A stretch of DNA of 64,000 nucleotides. It comes from Sapria himalayana (taxonomy: Eukaryota; Streptophyta; Magnoliopsida; Malpighiales; Rafflesiaceae). The notes under the pieces were generated by a model. The model did no database searches and had not been told where the DNA came from. It was given only the letters and a program-made list of their open reading frames with translations. Location of the stretch: contig JAREIK010002450.1 of the NCBI GenBank assembly GCA_029783825.1, positions 873,039 to 937,038 on the forward strand. The letters are read 5' to 3'. The position numbers were made by a program, and so were the translations under genes. Position 1 is the first letter of the stretch, and every line of letters begins with the position of its first letter. Shown piece by piece: positions 25,301 through 40,300 of the stretch.

Positions 25301-28300
25301 TAATTTGTTTTTTAAAGATGAACTTGTCAGACTTTGAAATACAATTTTAGTGATGAACTTGTCTAATTAGGTTCTTTTGTTTGAGTAAGTAAAATTCATG
25401 CATATTAGCACTGCCAATCACTTTCCTTGAATTTACTATATATTTTCAGTTTTAATTCTATCTAAGTTGATAGGCAAGTCATGTCATAATATTAACGTAT
25501 TGATCATTAAAATTTAGTTTATATTAAAAAATTGTTCTAGTTTTTATTCAATAAAAAAATTTCTTTTTATTAGTATGAAATTTATTATTAGATAAAAATA
25601 TTCATGATATGTGCACTCAAGTCTATAATACAAATTATCATTTCCCTTTTTTAGTGATTCATATTGATATTTAGGGGGAATATCATGTGTGAGAAATATC
25701 AATGCGGGTCAGTGGGTTGTCACATTTATCGATGATCATACAAGAACTACTTGGATATTTTTCATGAAAGAAAAATTTAAAATAATTTTAAATAATTTTA
25801 ATTTTTTCATACCTTGATTTCAATCCAGTTTAAATGTCAAATCAAGGTTTTCAAATTTGATAATACAAAATATTATTTAAACTTCATTCTTTGCTCTTGT
25901 CAAAATATGAAATTGTTGATATCACTTTTGTGTGGATGCTCTACAACAAAATAAAGTTATTGAAAGAAAAAACATACACTTTCTTGATGTAGCCCGTGCA
26001 AATATATTCACCAATAATCTACTTAAATACTTTCCGAGGGATGCTGTACTTACAACCACATATCTTATCAAAAAGATGTTAAGAAGTTGTATTTTAAAAT
26101 TCCAAATACCTCGTCAAGTTCTCATCACAATTCTTATTTTCACTTTTGATCGTTCTCTTAGAGTCTTTGGTTGTACCTCATTCATTCATGTTCCTCAGAA
26201 TCATTGTACTAAACTTGATCCAAAATCACTGAAGTTTATCTTTTTTAGTTACATTTCTTGTCAAAAAAGATTATAAATGTTATTTTTCTTTACTAGAAAA
26301 GTCTTCAATTTCATGGATGTCACGTTTTTTGAGAGTTGATCACACTTTTCCAAATCAAACGTTAATGTGGAGAATATCAAGGAATATCAAATTTGAGATT
26401 TTATTTAGGATTATTAATTCATTTTTATTTTACTCAATTAACCTTTAAAGTCTAGTCTAGTTATTATTTGCTGCTTTGTTCAAACTATTATTGTTCAACC
26501 AACCGCATAAGCTGAAAATATATTGCTACTTGATACTAATAATATTGAACTTCATGTTTACAAATGAAGAACAATCGATCAAACTGAAGAACCTCTGCAA
26601 AATTAGTACTCTCAATCATAAGAACCAATTCTCATTGTTTCTGACACTCACAATAATATAGATTCTTATATTCCTTATAATCATGCTCTTAGGATTGATG
26701 ATTCATATTTATCCATTGCTCATAGGAAATGGGTCAATAATTGCTCATAAAAAGTCACCACACTTGGGTTTTGACAATATTTTCACTAGTAAAAAATCAG
26801 TTTGAGTGCAAATGGTTTTTTACCATTAAGTACAAGGTTAATGGAAGTGTAGACAAGTTAAATGCATGATTTTTGGCAAATGAATTCCTCCAATTGCTTG
26901 GAATTGATTATCAAGAGACCTTCATATCTGTAACTAAATTGAATACAAGTCGAGTGTTACTCTTTGGCAATAAATTAATATTAACCACTAAAATTGTTTG
27001 ATGTCAAAACATATTTTTCAATGGAGATTTTGAAAATGAAGTCTACATGTTCATATCCTTGAGACTAGAATACATGTCAAATTGAAACTTGATGTGCAAA
27101 TTGTCATTGTATGGTTTGAAGAGGTTTTTTCGCACATGATTTGATAGGTTTACAACTATTTTGATAGTCCATAGGTACTTACAATTTCAAGCAAATCACA
27201 TCACACACTTTTTGTTAAAGGAGCATTTGGAGAAAAAATAGCAATCTCAAATCTACATGGAAGACATCATCCTAATTGGAGATAGTTCAGAATAAATTTT
27301 AAGCTGAAAAAGTTATTAATAATTGAATTCGAGATCAAAGATTTCATGATAATGAAATTCTTTCTCAGGATAGAAATTATTCGATCAAAGCAGGCAATTA
27401 CTATATCCCAAAGGAAGTATATGCTAGACTTATTAAATGAAATAAGTTTTCTTGATTGCAAACTTATTGATATGCCTATGAATTTTATCAAGAGATGGAA
27501 TCAAAGTGAAGAAAGTATGTCATTTAACAATGAAAGATATTAAGGGCTTGTTGGTAAGCCCATTTATCTCTTACATACTTAACTTGACATTGCTTATTTG
27601 ATGAGTGTAGGTAACCAACATATGAATTGTCCAATTGAGGATTGCTTAGATATAATGAATAGAATTTTGAGATACTTGAAGATGACACAGTCATGATTTG
27701 CTTTTCATAAAGAGTGAAAATCATGAAATTGAGATTCACACCGATGTAGGTTGGCTGGGAGAACAAACTAATAGAAGGTTAATTATTGGCTATTACTTTT
27801 ATACTCGGGAGAATCTTATCACTTGAAAAAGTAAGAAACATGTGGTTTTTTTTAGTAGTGCATCATCATAATATAATGCACTTGCTTTGAGTATATGCCA
27901 AGGAATGTGATTATAGAGGTTGCTAAGGGAACTTACGATTAAAGTTCAAGCTTTTCGTGAAGATGCTCAATGATAGTCAGACAAACATTAGAATAACAAA
28001 AAATCCAAAATTCAATTTTGATGAGTTGAACTTCAAACTTGGTTTATAACATATATATTTCAGTTTGAGGAGGAGTATAGAAATATGATTTATATTATGT
28101 AAATAATTTAGGAGTTACTATTTCTTTTTTCTTGTACTTATTTTTTTTTTTAATTTTCTTCTTTTAGTTTATGTTTTTGATTGGAGTACCCAATTTGTGG
28201 CTTGCTTAATTAGTTTGTCTCATATATGAGAATCATTTGTATAAGATGGTATTAATATATTCCATTGAAGTTAATTATCTTTAAGTTGTCTTTATATGTA

Positions 28301-31300
28301 TAATCTTAATAAATTCATACAATTGATCTTAAATAATTATAATACAACTTGGTTAATAATGATAATGATGACTGATTTAGTTGACTCTATAAATCACAGT
28401 TGAATTATAAGAAATATTAATTGTCTGATTATTATCAGATTTGATATAAATTATGTAATAAGTATAAATTGTCATTTTTTGGGTTCTCCATGAAAGTTTA
28501 CTCAATTACAAGTTTTCACATAGCAAGTATGAGACGAAGTGTTATGGGTTTTAGAATTTATTTTGTGACAATCACTTACAATTAATTGATTATTTAGATT
28601 CAAGTGCAAGACCAGCATGTTTTGATTGGAGGTCAATAGAAAATCACTTCAATAAAATTAAAATTCTAGTATTTGCTTCATCTATATAAATATTAGCTCT
28701 GATAACATATAAAAAACGATTCTCATAAAACTGCAATAAAATTTCAATTGGTAAAATATACAAGTGAAATTCTTATAAATTTGATTAATCCTGTTGAGAC
28801 ATCTTACATGTTGGGTGCTCCCATATGTAATGCATTGAAAGAAAAATAATAAATAAAGAACAAGTAGTTAACTATAACTTTTTTGTTCAGTGCCTAAGAT
28901 ATTGTAGTTTTAGCAAGTTAAGGAGTCTGTATTAAAGATAAGGAATACATTGTTTACTATTCTAACCCTTGGGGAGGATTTGTGGCTAACCCTTTGTTTA
29001 TGCTACAACTATGTTGTTTACCTTATGTTTAGATGTGAAATTTCGAATATTAACAAAAAACTGGAGGGACAATGATTGCATATGATATTTTCTGCCACTA
29101 AAATTTGTCACTCATTTTTCAGGACATTTCTTTGCTTTTGGGGAATCCAGATGCTTAGCCATTGCAAATATGGTACTTGGATTGAAAGAAATCCAAATTC
29201 GAGGAGAAATTCATACCAATGTCGATTACACCATTGACCTGTTACATGTAAACTTTTGATTGTTTAATACCTTATTGCTGGTATCCTCTGCATTCAATTT
29301 AAAAATAAAATATCTATTGGATTGAAAGCTATCTCGTCTGACAGGCTCCAGATTATCAGGATAATAAAATTCATACTGGTTGGTTAGATGATAGAATTGC
29401 TATGCGGCTGAGAACAGAAAGACCTCCTTGGTATCTGGCAGTTGCTGGTGGAGCACTTCTTGTATGTAGCTTGCGCTGTTCTAGGGGCAGAAACTTTAAC
29501 AGCTTTGATTTGTGAAAGTTTTCTTTCTACAGAACGCAGCATATCTTTCCTGTTTTGTTTTCTTCAGATAGCATCTGCTAGCAACAAGGCTTTGATATCA
29601 GATTATGTTAGTTATCTAGAAAAGGGGCAAATCCCTCCAAAGGTACAATCAAGAAAGACTAATTTTTGGGTATTCTTTAATCCCTTGTGGACATGTTCTG
29701 ATGCTAGCCATCCTATTCACAGCACATTTCTCTCGTGAACTCTCAAGTTTCACTTAACATTGATGAAATCAAATATTCGGTACCAGTTTCTTGTTGCTCA
29801 AGAGTTTTCATTCTGATATGTATTTTCATGTTAAGCTATTATTATTTTTTTATCTTTTTGGATTTTATGATAGGCGATGATGTGCCTTGTTCTCATTTTT
29901 TTTAATTGTATAGATTGACATAGTTAGAGCAGGACCAAGGAGCTATTGTTTGAGGATTAATGAATCAGAGATGGATGCAGAAATTTTTGCCCTGCATGAT
30001 GGAGGATTGTTGATGCAGGCATTTTCTTTTGTGATTTGTTATTATTACTCATTTCTCTTTTGTGGAAATATTTCTTTGGGAAACACATTATAAAATCACA
30101 CCAAATTTTGACATTTGGGAGTTACCCTTTGACTCAGTGGCACAAAAGCCTTGCTTCCATTCATTATATAATGTGCACTAACCACCTCCACCCATGCATA
30201 TCATGGTCATACATGTTCACTTGCTTAGGTATCCTTTTGGTCGGGCCCACCTTTGAAAAATACCATCCAAGTAGTGACGCCAAGTGGGCTGGGCAGCCCG
30301 GGCATGACACGAGCTTGATGCACTATCCTACTAAGTTGTGCCTAGCCCATCATGACACAATGCAGAATCATGCTTGAACCTAGGTCATGCCGGTCCGAGG
30401 CACGACTTGTGTCATGCTGGACCAGAGGTTGCTGTGCTTCATGCAGGGCCCGCGTGCTTGTCCTTTGGCATGGTCCACTGACACAGTGATCATGACCCGA
30501 GACTAGGAATGGGTCATGTGTCACAAAAAACTAGGTAACAAGTTTTTTGTGGTGACAATGGTGGTGGTTGGTGGACGATATTTGTGGTGGAGCTACCAAC
30601 AAAACTGGCACGACTCAACACGACCAAAGAAGTCCTGTCACATTAGGCTTGACTTCCATGTTGGGTCATGCCCGACACTGCATTGTGGCCAGACTAGGCC
30701 ACCCAAAAATGGGCCGCACTGGCACGACATGAGCCATTTGACATCTTTACATCCAAGAAGCTATTTTTAGGTTGTGCTTGTTCTAGTTGGAACCCTAATA
30801 GGCTCATTGATCAATATGGGCGGGCCTAGTCTAATTTGTGAAATCTTGGCTTCCCACAAGTTTGTCAAAATTAATATTTAATAACATTTATTTTTTTTTT
30901 GAATACTTAATGAAGTTTAAAATAAAGTGAGTATAATAGTCAATAATACATTTTGAAAAAATAAAAAATTGATATTCATAAGTTCATAGATAAAATTATG
31001 AATATTATTCTAGTCATGAAGCTAGAAATTATATATGTTATTAACATGTATGTGTTACAAGTTAATAAACTCTTTAAAATTTCTTTTTAATTGCTTGTTT
31101 TAAATTAAGGCATTAGACTTAAATAGTCATGTAGGCAATGTGAGAATTGCATATGAGAGAATTCATAAATGTCAAGGTTTTAAAATTCTAAATAAAATAA
31201 GAATTTCTATTCTAATTTTTTTATTAACTTATGATGATGAGATCATCAATATTATTTTAAGAAAATAAAATATTTGAAGACCTAATTGAGTATATAAAAT

Positions 31301-34300
31301 AAGAATTAAATTTATTATTTTTTAACTAAGATATAATACCATAGTAATTGCTAAAATTATATGGTTGTACATGGAGATTGCTTGATAAATTAATATAGAG
31401 TATTAGTGTTTGATTTTCATTTAAAAAAGAGGAAAATTTTATGAATATAATTATGCAGATAAAATAAAGACATGAATATTTATTGTTATAAATATATTAG
31501 ACATAAAAATAAAATAAATAGAATAAATCTTTTTTAAACTCAGCAAACCTAATAAGGATTGAGATAAAAAAATTGGAGAGACAAAAAAAGATGACTAAAA
31601 AAAAGAGTATTTATGATAGAATGTTGAAGCACAATAATTCATTAGTGAAAATAAAAAAATATTTTAAAATTTGGCAGAATGACATAATCATTGAGTCTTA
31701 TCTGCTTTTACAAGAATATCATGAGGGTGTGTAGTATCAAAATCATATAAGGCATGTAAAGGATGAGAATGATATAATGCTAATACATATTTAAATTATT
31801 TTGGATAGATTAAGAGAATATTTCACAAATTTGCTCAATAAAATATGACGCATATTAGAGAGAAAATTTATTGGTATATATATTTTTATGATCGAAGAAT
31901 GTTTTCTTTTTTTCCATAATTAGAATTAAAGGAGTAGAAAAATATTTGAAAAGGAATGAAAACAAAAAAAATTATTGGATCCAATGAGGTTGCAATTGAC
32001 ACATATTTTTGATATGTTGAAATTTAATGATTATTTTTGTTGTGTATTAATATTTTACATACTAGAAAGATATTAAAAATTTGGAGATAATTTTAGTGTC
32101 AGGGCTCGTTTAATAAAATTGAAAAAAATCAAGTGTTAAAAAATAAATACTGAAAAATTAAGTGTTGAATTTTTTAAGTATTAAATTTGTATTGAAAAAT
32201 TATTTGATAAATTACTGTTAATTGAATGCCGGAGATAAATATATTATTTGATAACTATAAATGTTGAATGCTGAAAATGATGTAATTTATATATTTATCA
32301 TTATAATCATTGAATTACATATTATCTAATATAAATAGAATTTTTAATGAAATTTTTTTTTCATTATATTTATTAATATTTATAAAAAAAATCACTAAAA
32401 TATATTTATAAATAAATCATAAACCTAAAAAAGAAATAAAAATATTTAAAAAATAAGTAATAAAATATAAAATTAATGAACAACTAGTTGATATGCTATT
32501 TTCTCTCTTAAATTAATTATGACAAGAAGATTAGGGTCAGGGTTTGTGGTGGCGGAGAGATGAGGAGAAGAAGATAGTTTCACAAATTGAACTGTAATAT
32601 TAATAAGAAAATGAAAAAGAAAGGATAAAAAAAGGATTAAATAGTAACTTTAAAAAAATTTGCTGAAAATTTTAGCCTTCATCATTAAGTAAGTCTCTAT
32701 TTACATAATATTTTCAATGTCTTTTTACTTAAAATTTTTTATTTTCAGCTTCTCAAATTTTTTTATCAAACACATTAAAAATTTAAAACAATTGAAAATT
32801 TTCATTTTTAATAATTTGAACAAATTAAGTGTTGTATCAAACAACCCCTTAGCCCATAAGAATAAATATACTATTTAAGAATGTTAATATCATAAAGGAA
32901 TAAGATTGAGAGTCATACAATGAAAAATTGCGAGAGAGATAATAGCGACTATAAGTTTAACTACTATATTAAAAAAATCATTTGGTTTAATTTTCAATGG
33001 GTCTACTATCATGGTATTCTGTTGCTTAGATAAGTTACTGAATAAATTTTTAAAATTTTAAAGTTTGTATATTGTCTTTATGTACTATGAATTATTTTGG
33101 AAAATAAAAAAAATATTACTCGATAATGATATCATACAAGTATGCCATGAGAAAACATGTAAAATGAATTAGGACAACCCATAATTTAGGTATTGTCATC
33201 AAAAAAGATAAAATAGTAAGTCACTTTCATTCGTATAGTTTTTATTTTGTGACTTAGAAGCTAGTGATAATTATTGTGAGTTCCTTTATTTATGTGATTC
33301 TTATTTGTGAAACTCGAGGAAAATATGTGTTAATTATATGAGTATGATGCTTATGAAGTAAAAATATAAATATTTATAAATCATGTTAAGTTTTTGGTCT
33401 TTATGATACATGAGATTGAATAATTAAAACGTGTATAAAGTAATCATTAAAGATAATTACTGAAATTACTTAAAAGATATGAGATCGTGAATAATTTTCC
33501 AGCAAAGATAATTTATCTCTATGGTGACGTACCGAAGGGATACTTGTGATGGATCATTTTTAAGATGAGCTCAATGGTGACATTTGCTTGCCATTAGGAC
33601 AATGAGTCATTGTACAACACTTTAATATTTGTTATATATTCAAATATAATATAATTTGAGCTAATTTAAATAAACATCACATAAAATTAATGAATAAGCT
33701 CATAGATTTAAGATTGATCACACAATCTGAATAATTTTTTTATTAGAATTGAGTTGGCATACTATTGAATAATCAACTTATTGATATAATTAATGTGAGA
33801 TCAATATGTGTACGAAAGTTTTATTTATTATTTATATGATCTATGCACTTGTGGATATCTATTAATCAGATATTCTTTTTAACGAGTTTTTGTGATATTA
33901 CATAACTAATAAATTAAGCGGTATAACAATTTGTATTCCAATGGTACATGATTAGTACTCTTATAGATATTGGTCTTTTTGAGTTGTATTCCAATGGATA
34001 TTCTAATTAACTCATGTATTAATTTCTAGTTCGATGTTACTCTTTTAGTAAATTTTATTATTTGCAAGATAATGATATTAAAAATTAACTATTTAATTAT
34101 TATTAAATTATATATAATATATGTTAATATAATTAGTTATTTCTAATATTTTTATTAACTTGTTTACTTGGACATAATTTTTTATATAATGAGATATGAT
34201 AAGAAGTCTTAAAGATTTGAAATCTTTTTTAGCAATTATGGACACTTGCAGTTAGCTATATATTTATATTTTAGTTGAACATTAATTTATACTGAGAGAA

Positions 34301-37300
34301 AATATATTATATAATTTTTACTTTTTGTTGGAGGTAACCATATCACGTGAATCATGGATACGACAACATTAAGGAGTATCCGTGTGTCGGATACTTAGAT
34401 ACGTGGATAAAGGCTAGACTATCATGTGGCATATTGTTGACCAAATAGTAGGTCAAAGTCTTGGATACGGCTTGGACATTGCTGGACATGGTTTAGACAC
34501 AACTTAGGCATAGCTTAGACAGATTTTATAGGCCATTTTTTTCTTTGGACTTAAAAAAGCCTAACTTTGGTTTTTGCTCTTCTTTTTCAAAGAGTAAAAA
34601 TGCAATTCTATCACAAACACAAAAATGAAAAAAAACTAGATTGGAAGCTGGAAATCAACATGCCGACAATGCCAGAGAAAATGTGTGCTAACTGCTAAGA
34701 AGTAATTGCATACCTTAAGTTAGGGCAAAGGGGGTAAATCGCGGGGGGCTGCTGTAGGATGAAAATCCGTCGAGGTATGCTGCTGTAGGATGAAAATCCG
34801 TCGAGGTATGCTGCTGTGGGATAAAAATCTTTCGAATACAATTTTTAATTTGTTTGGAATGGTAAGACTTAAGTGACTAATTGTGAGTGAGGGGCACTTG
34901 AATCCGGGAGTGAGTGGGAAAAGAATTATTTATTCTGAAAGAGATTTTATTATGAAGTTGAAATTAGAGCTTCTGTCACGAATCATGAGTCTGGTAGCAG
35001 TAAATGAATTATGAATCATAAGTATAATTGTTTTATAATTTGTTTTGAATTTAAATGAATGTAAATATGCAAATTCTAAGGAATTAGTTTAATTGTATTG
35101 ATGAACAAATAATATAGATTGATTGAGTTTTAAAATAATTTAGATTTATTTTAATGTATGATTTTTTTTTATCATATAGAATTATACAATGAGTAGTAAT
35201 TCTGAGCATTCAAGTAATCAACATAATAATCAAAATGATAATGTTCCATTATGGATATACGTTACGAAAAAAGCAAAATTGGGTAAAGGAGGAGGAAATA
35301 TTGCTTTTCAATATTATTTTTGTAGACAAATATATATAGGATCATATTATAGAGTCAATGCTTACTTGTTGAAAATTATATGGGCTAGGATTGTATCTTA
35401 TTTTAAAGTAATGAATAAAAATTTGGTTGAGATACAAAGGATGATGGATAGAGCTTAACAAAGTGTGAAACAATCTAATCTTAAGTAAGTTCTTTTGCTC
35501 ACATTAAGCGCCGCAATATTTAATTTTGAGAATTTTTCTTCTAGTGCTAGTGGTATTGATTATAAAAGGAGAAAGGGGCCTATTAGATCAATTGAAAAGG
35601 TATTCATCATGGGTGCACATGAAATAGTTGATAGTGAGATAGCTAGGATGTTTTACATCGAGGGATTGTCTTTTCACTTTAATAGAAATCCTTATTATGC
35701 TCGTGTCTTTAAAAGTTTAAGTCAACTTCTAGGTTTTATCTCACCAAACTATAATGCATTAAGAACAACATTATTACAGAAAGAGAAGAGTAATATTGAG
35801 AATCTATTGTAACTAATCAAAAAACTTGGAATGAGGAGTGAGCATTTGCAGTGATGGATGATCAGATGCTCAAAGAAGATCACTTATTAACATCATGTCA
35901 GTCTCAAAAAGTGAATCAATGTTTTTGAAAGTAATAAACTGTGAAGATGAGATTAAAGACAAGTACTTTATAGTTGATTTATTGATTAACACTATACAAA
36001 AGAATTGTTTTCAGAAAGTAGTTCAAGTTATAATTGATAATGTTGCAGCTTGTAAAGTAGCATGACATATTGTGAAAGTAAATTTTCAACATATCTTTTG
36101 AATCCTGTGCTTGGTTCATACTCTTAATCTTGCTTTGAAGAACATATGTGCACCATCAACACACCCAAGATATGATAATGTGATGGAACAATGTGATTGG
36201 ATTTCTCGGGTTTCAAGTGATCATTTATCAAGAATTTCATTATGAATCATGCAATGTGATTATCAATGTTTAATAATCATTACAAGTTGAAGTTATTTTC
36301 AGTGACCAATAAATGTTTTGCTTCAACTATTAATATGCTTAAATGATTTAAGATAATAAAAATTTTCTTGGAGTAATTAGTAATAATTAAAGAATGAGAA
36401 TTGTATAAAGAAGATTTAATGAAAGCTAAAGAAGTAAATGAAAACATACTAAATGATAATTTTTGGTTGGATGTGGATTATATTCCCAACTTTACAACTC
36501 ACATGTATGATATGCTTCGATTGGCTGACACTCACAAAATTTTCCATCATAATATCTATAAGTGGTGGGATTCGATGATCTGAAGGAAGTCATTTATAAA
36601 AAAGAACATAAAAGTTTTACAGAAATTCAAAGTATAATTGAGATTTATTAGTTAAATATTAAAGTTTTGATTGAAAGTTTTAATTATACTTGTAGGTATT
36701 TTGATATTATGAATGGAATCTTGGTGAAAAGATGGATTAAAAGTCACACATCTTTATATTCCTTAGGTCATTCCTTAAATCCAAGATAATTTTAAGAGTT
36801 TAAATTGTAGGTTTTAATAATTTAAATATAAATGATATTCCATGATGTTTAATTTTTTATAAATTATGTTATAACTCAACTTGTATGTATTATAGTCAAC
36901 AATAGGTGATGAGTCTCATGATCGTGTTCCACCACATCGAGATATGGAAGTAGTAAGAAAAAGAAAAAAATATGTTGAGAGATATTTTTCAATCGAAGGT
37001 GAAGGGAGATAAACAAATGATCAGTGTTATTTTTTTTTGTATTTTAAGAAGATTTTTCTAGTAGTGATTTAATCAATGACAGGTGATATATGAATCATAT
37101 TAAATGGCAGGCTGTTCATGGAGGTTCTGCACCAATGCTTCAATTATTAACATCAAAATTACTAGGACAACCTTGTTCATCCTCATATTGTGAAAGAAAT
37201 TGGAGCACATATAATTTCATTAACTTTATGAAGAGAAACAAGTTGATACCACAAAGAGCTGATGATTTGATTTATATCCATAATAATCTCTCACTTCTGT

Positions 37301-40300
37301 CAAGGAGATCTCTAAACTATAATGAAGATGAATCTAAAACACGAGACATTGGAAGTGATGAGTTTGACTCAATAAATATAGAGAATGTTGTTATTCTTAA
37401 GATTGCGGATATTTCTCTTGAACCTATACTAGAAACTATTTTATTTGATTTAGAATGAAGCATTAATCTTTAGTTTTAGTAGTACTTATATTTGTATTTG
37501 AATATTTGTAAAAATAATGTTTGAGCACTTTTTTTTATCTAAATTGATTTTTAAGGTTAATATTTGTAAGGATAATTATTTTTATTTTATCTTATTATGC
37601 CGTGTACTTGATGTATCCATATCCTTATTTTTTGAAATTTATCATGTCCCATGTCCTGCCGTGTCGTATCTCTGTGGTTGTATATGTGTCCGTGCTTCTT
37701 AGATCATAACTCATGAAAATATAAAAGATTAATAATTGTGTGATTTAGTGGATATGTAAAGTTTATAGTGGTAATGAAAGTTATTAGATATTTTGGATCT
37801 AGTACCTATTCGAGTAAATTAAATATTTATTTTTTTTCTTTTATTATTCTTTATTATGACATTAATACATCAAAATATATAATTTTTAATTTAAAATTTA
37901 ATAACTAGATATAACATATATTTATGGTTTTTTTTTTCTAAGAAGAATATTAAGGATGTGATCATTGTGATAATTTAAATTTATGTAGTAAATCTTCTAG
38001 GGAACATCTTTATGCAGGCATTGAAGAGATCTCAACTTTGTTTTTTTTCTTCCAAGCTTATTATTCTGGCATATTTACGTACTAGTTTAAAAGGGCAATT
38101 ATGATTAATGTTCTTTTTTTTTTCATTTTATTTTTTATGCTTTATTTTATTGTAGATGAGAGCATACAACATGTGAGCTATTTTAATCTATTAGTTTATT
38201 TTTTAAACATATCACTTGTATACATTTGATATGTGAGCATGGTATGCTATAGTGCCGTGCCCGAGCCCTTGTTGGGCGGAGCCTCGGCACGAACCATGTT
38301 ATGTCGTGCTAGGGTTTTCGGCCCGGCGACACGGATGCCAAGCACTTGGGAATGACATAGGAACTTGCACCGAACGACACCTGATGGGGGGAAGCACGCG
38401 ACGACGCCCCACCTGAAACCCTTTTTTTAAATGTTTGACTTGACCCGAAATGATCCAACCGACCTGGCCCGAATCTAGGTGGATTCTTGGCCACGGGTCG
38501 TGACGGACATACCTTCCAAAAAATTATGCTGTGCCAAGCACGATATGGTACTGTAGCATGCCGTGCATGGCAAGGCACGCCAGCCTGGTTGGGCCCGAAA
38601 AAAATGGTCTAATCCGGATGGGCCCGTTTGACATCTCTACTCATGCCTATAGTAAACAATGAGAGTTTTCACTTTGAGAGTGTTATTTAATACTATCTTT
38701 ATTCATGTTTATTCCTTTTATTATTCAGTATGGTAGTGCATGTAGTAAATAATTTAGTAAAATGAGCTTTTTTTTGACATGTTAGAATGAGGCCTGATGG
38801 GGTTTGACCTGGGCATTCTACTTCTCATTTGGGCTCTTGCTTGTGCTATAATATGCCTGATATGATGAGTTGGCCTTTGCCCATCAAAGGTCAAAAAATT
38901 TTCAGCTCAACTCTTGTCATGGTGAGGCATGTCTATTCAATAGGTCCAGTCACAAGTGTCTTGTGTGGTCTCACATTGATATTCTTTACTTGCAAACTTT
39001 CTATGCTGTATCAGAATTTAGATTTTTTTCTAAATTAAGGTTTCTAACATGTGTGAATCTTCTCAATATTACATCATCTTTTCTCTTCTGAAATCTTACC
39101 TCCAGGCATATTATCCTCGGGTAAATTGTACTATATTTGTGATTCTGTATGACATATTACCCTCCTTTTGAACAGGTAGCTGGGAACAGTCATGTGATTT
39201 ATGCAGAGGAAGAAACAGCTGGAACTCGCTTGCTAGTTGATGGAAAGGCTGCCTTGTTGCAAAATGATCATGATCCATCTAATTTGGTTGCTGAGACACC
39301 TTGCAAGCTGACAAGATACTTAGTCTCTGATGGTAGCCATATTGATGCTGACAGTCCATATGCAGAGGTAGAAGTAATGAAGATGTGCATGCCTTTAGTT
39401 TCCCCTGCTGCCGGGGTCATTCATTTTAAAATGTCAGAAGGACAAGTAATGCAGGTAGACCTAATTTTGTTTGGGATATGGAAAATCTATACCGTTCAAT
39501 TGTCTTAGGTTTTTTTTTTCCTGACATGTTCTTTAGCAATACCTTATAAACTGGGCTGTCCAGCCCAAGTCTCTGAAAATGAGCTGGTGGCTCAGTGGCC
39601 TAGTATAAATTTGGCATGCTTCCTTTAACTTCATCCCTAGCTGCATCAAGGATGCATCATTTGGGCCCTCAGGCTGGGCAACCCGATCTACCTGAATCTT
39701 TACCGTGCCTGACCGGGTGTGGTTTTTATCCAGCCTAGTTTAAAGCAGGCCAAGTTGGGCCTGATACTTTGGGTGGGTTTTGTGGCCAGTCATGACCTAG
39801 CCCAAATTGGTAGATATAACTTTAAATAAAAGAAAGAGTGCATTAGTAAGATGGAGCATTCCTATTATTTTTCTTTTATTATTATTATTATTATTTATTG
39901 TTTTCATTGAGTTATCACAGATTAGGTTTTTACGCCATATTTATTTATGTTATGTCTCAACATAATCATTCAGGCCTTATTTTTTATGAGCCTGTTTTGT
40001 TGCAGTCAGGCCAGTCTGTTGCTGGGCTTGATCTTGATGATCCTTCAGCTGTACAGAAGGCTGAGCCTTTTGAAGGAACTTTTCCCGTGCTTGGTCCTTC
40101 ATCTCCTTCATTGAGCAAGGTTCATCAGAGATGTGCTACAAGTATAAATGCTACACGCATGATTCTTGCTGGTTATGACCATGATGTTGATGAAGTATGC
40201 ATCTATCTCTACTCTCCATTGTGTAGCCTATATTTCTTATAGATCATCTGTATTAATGGAACTCATGTTGAATTATAATGATGCTCTACTCATAGATTGA

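Larger units (their letters stand above)
34349..37698 (+). mobile_element. hAT transposon with DUF659-type transposase, 3.35 kb
   Basis: The left end gaatcatggatac and the right end (reverse complement gaagcacggacac) are inverted. Subterminal regions repeat tggatacg and ggacatgg words. The interior carries a decayed transposase in the + orientation. Target duplications are not recognisable (tatcacgt against ttagatca). It lies in the 9.2-kb intron in the same orientation as the host gene. Related termini appear at 1-120 and 22974-23446. Confidence 0.75.

Noticed and set aside
30019..30030. Exon 11 extended by four codons to the GT at 30031 as the main form
   Set aside because: The extension has no counterpart in the family and the GC boundary gives an exact match. 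It is kept only as a possible alternative.
34748..34840. 31-bp repeats as a CRISPR-like array
   Set aside because: Units are directly adjacent with no spacers, and the genome is a plant.
35189..37458. Domesticated hAT-derived host gene
   Set aside because: Stops and frameshifts interrupt every domain and a zinc ligand is lost, so there is no sign of selection for coding.
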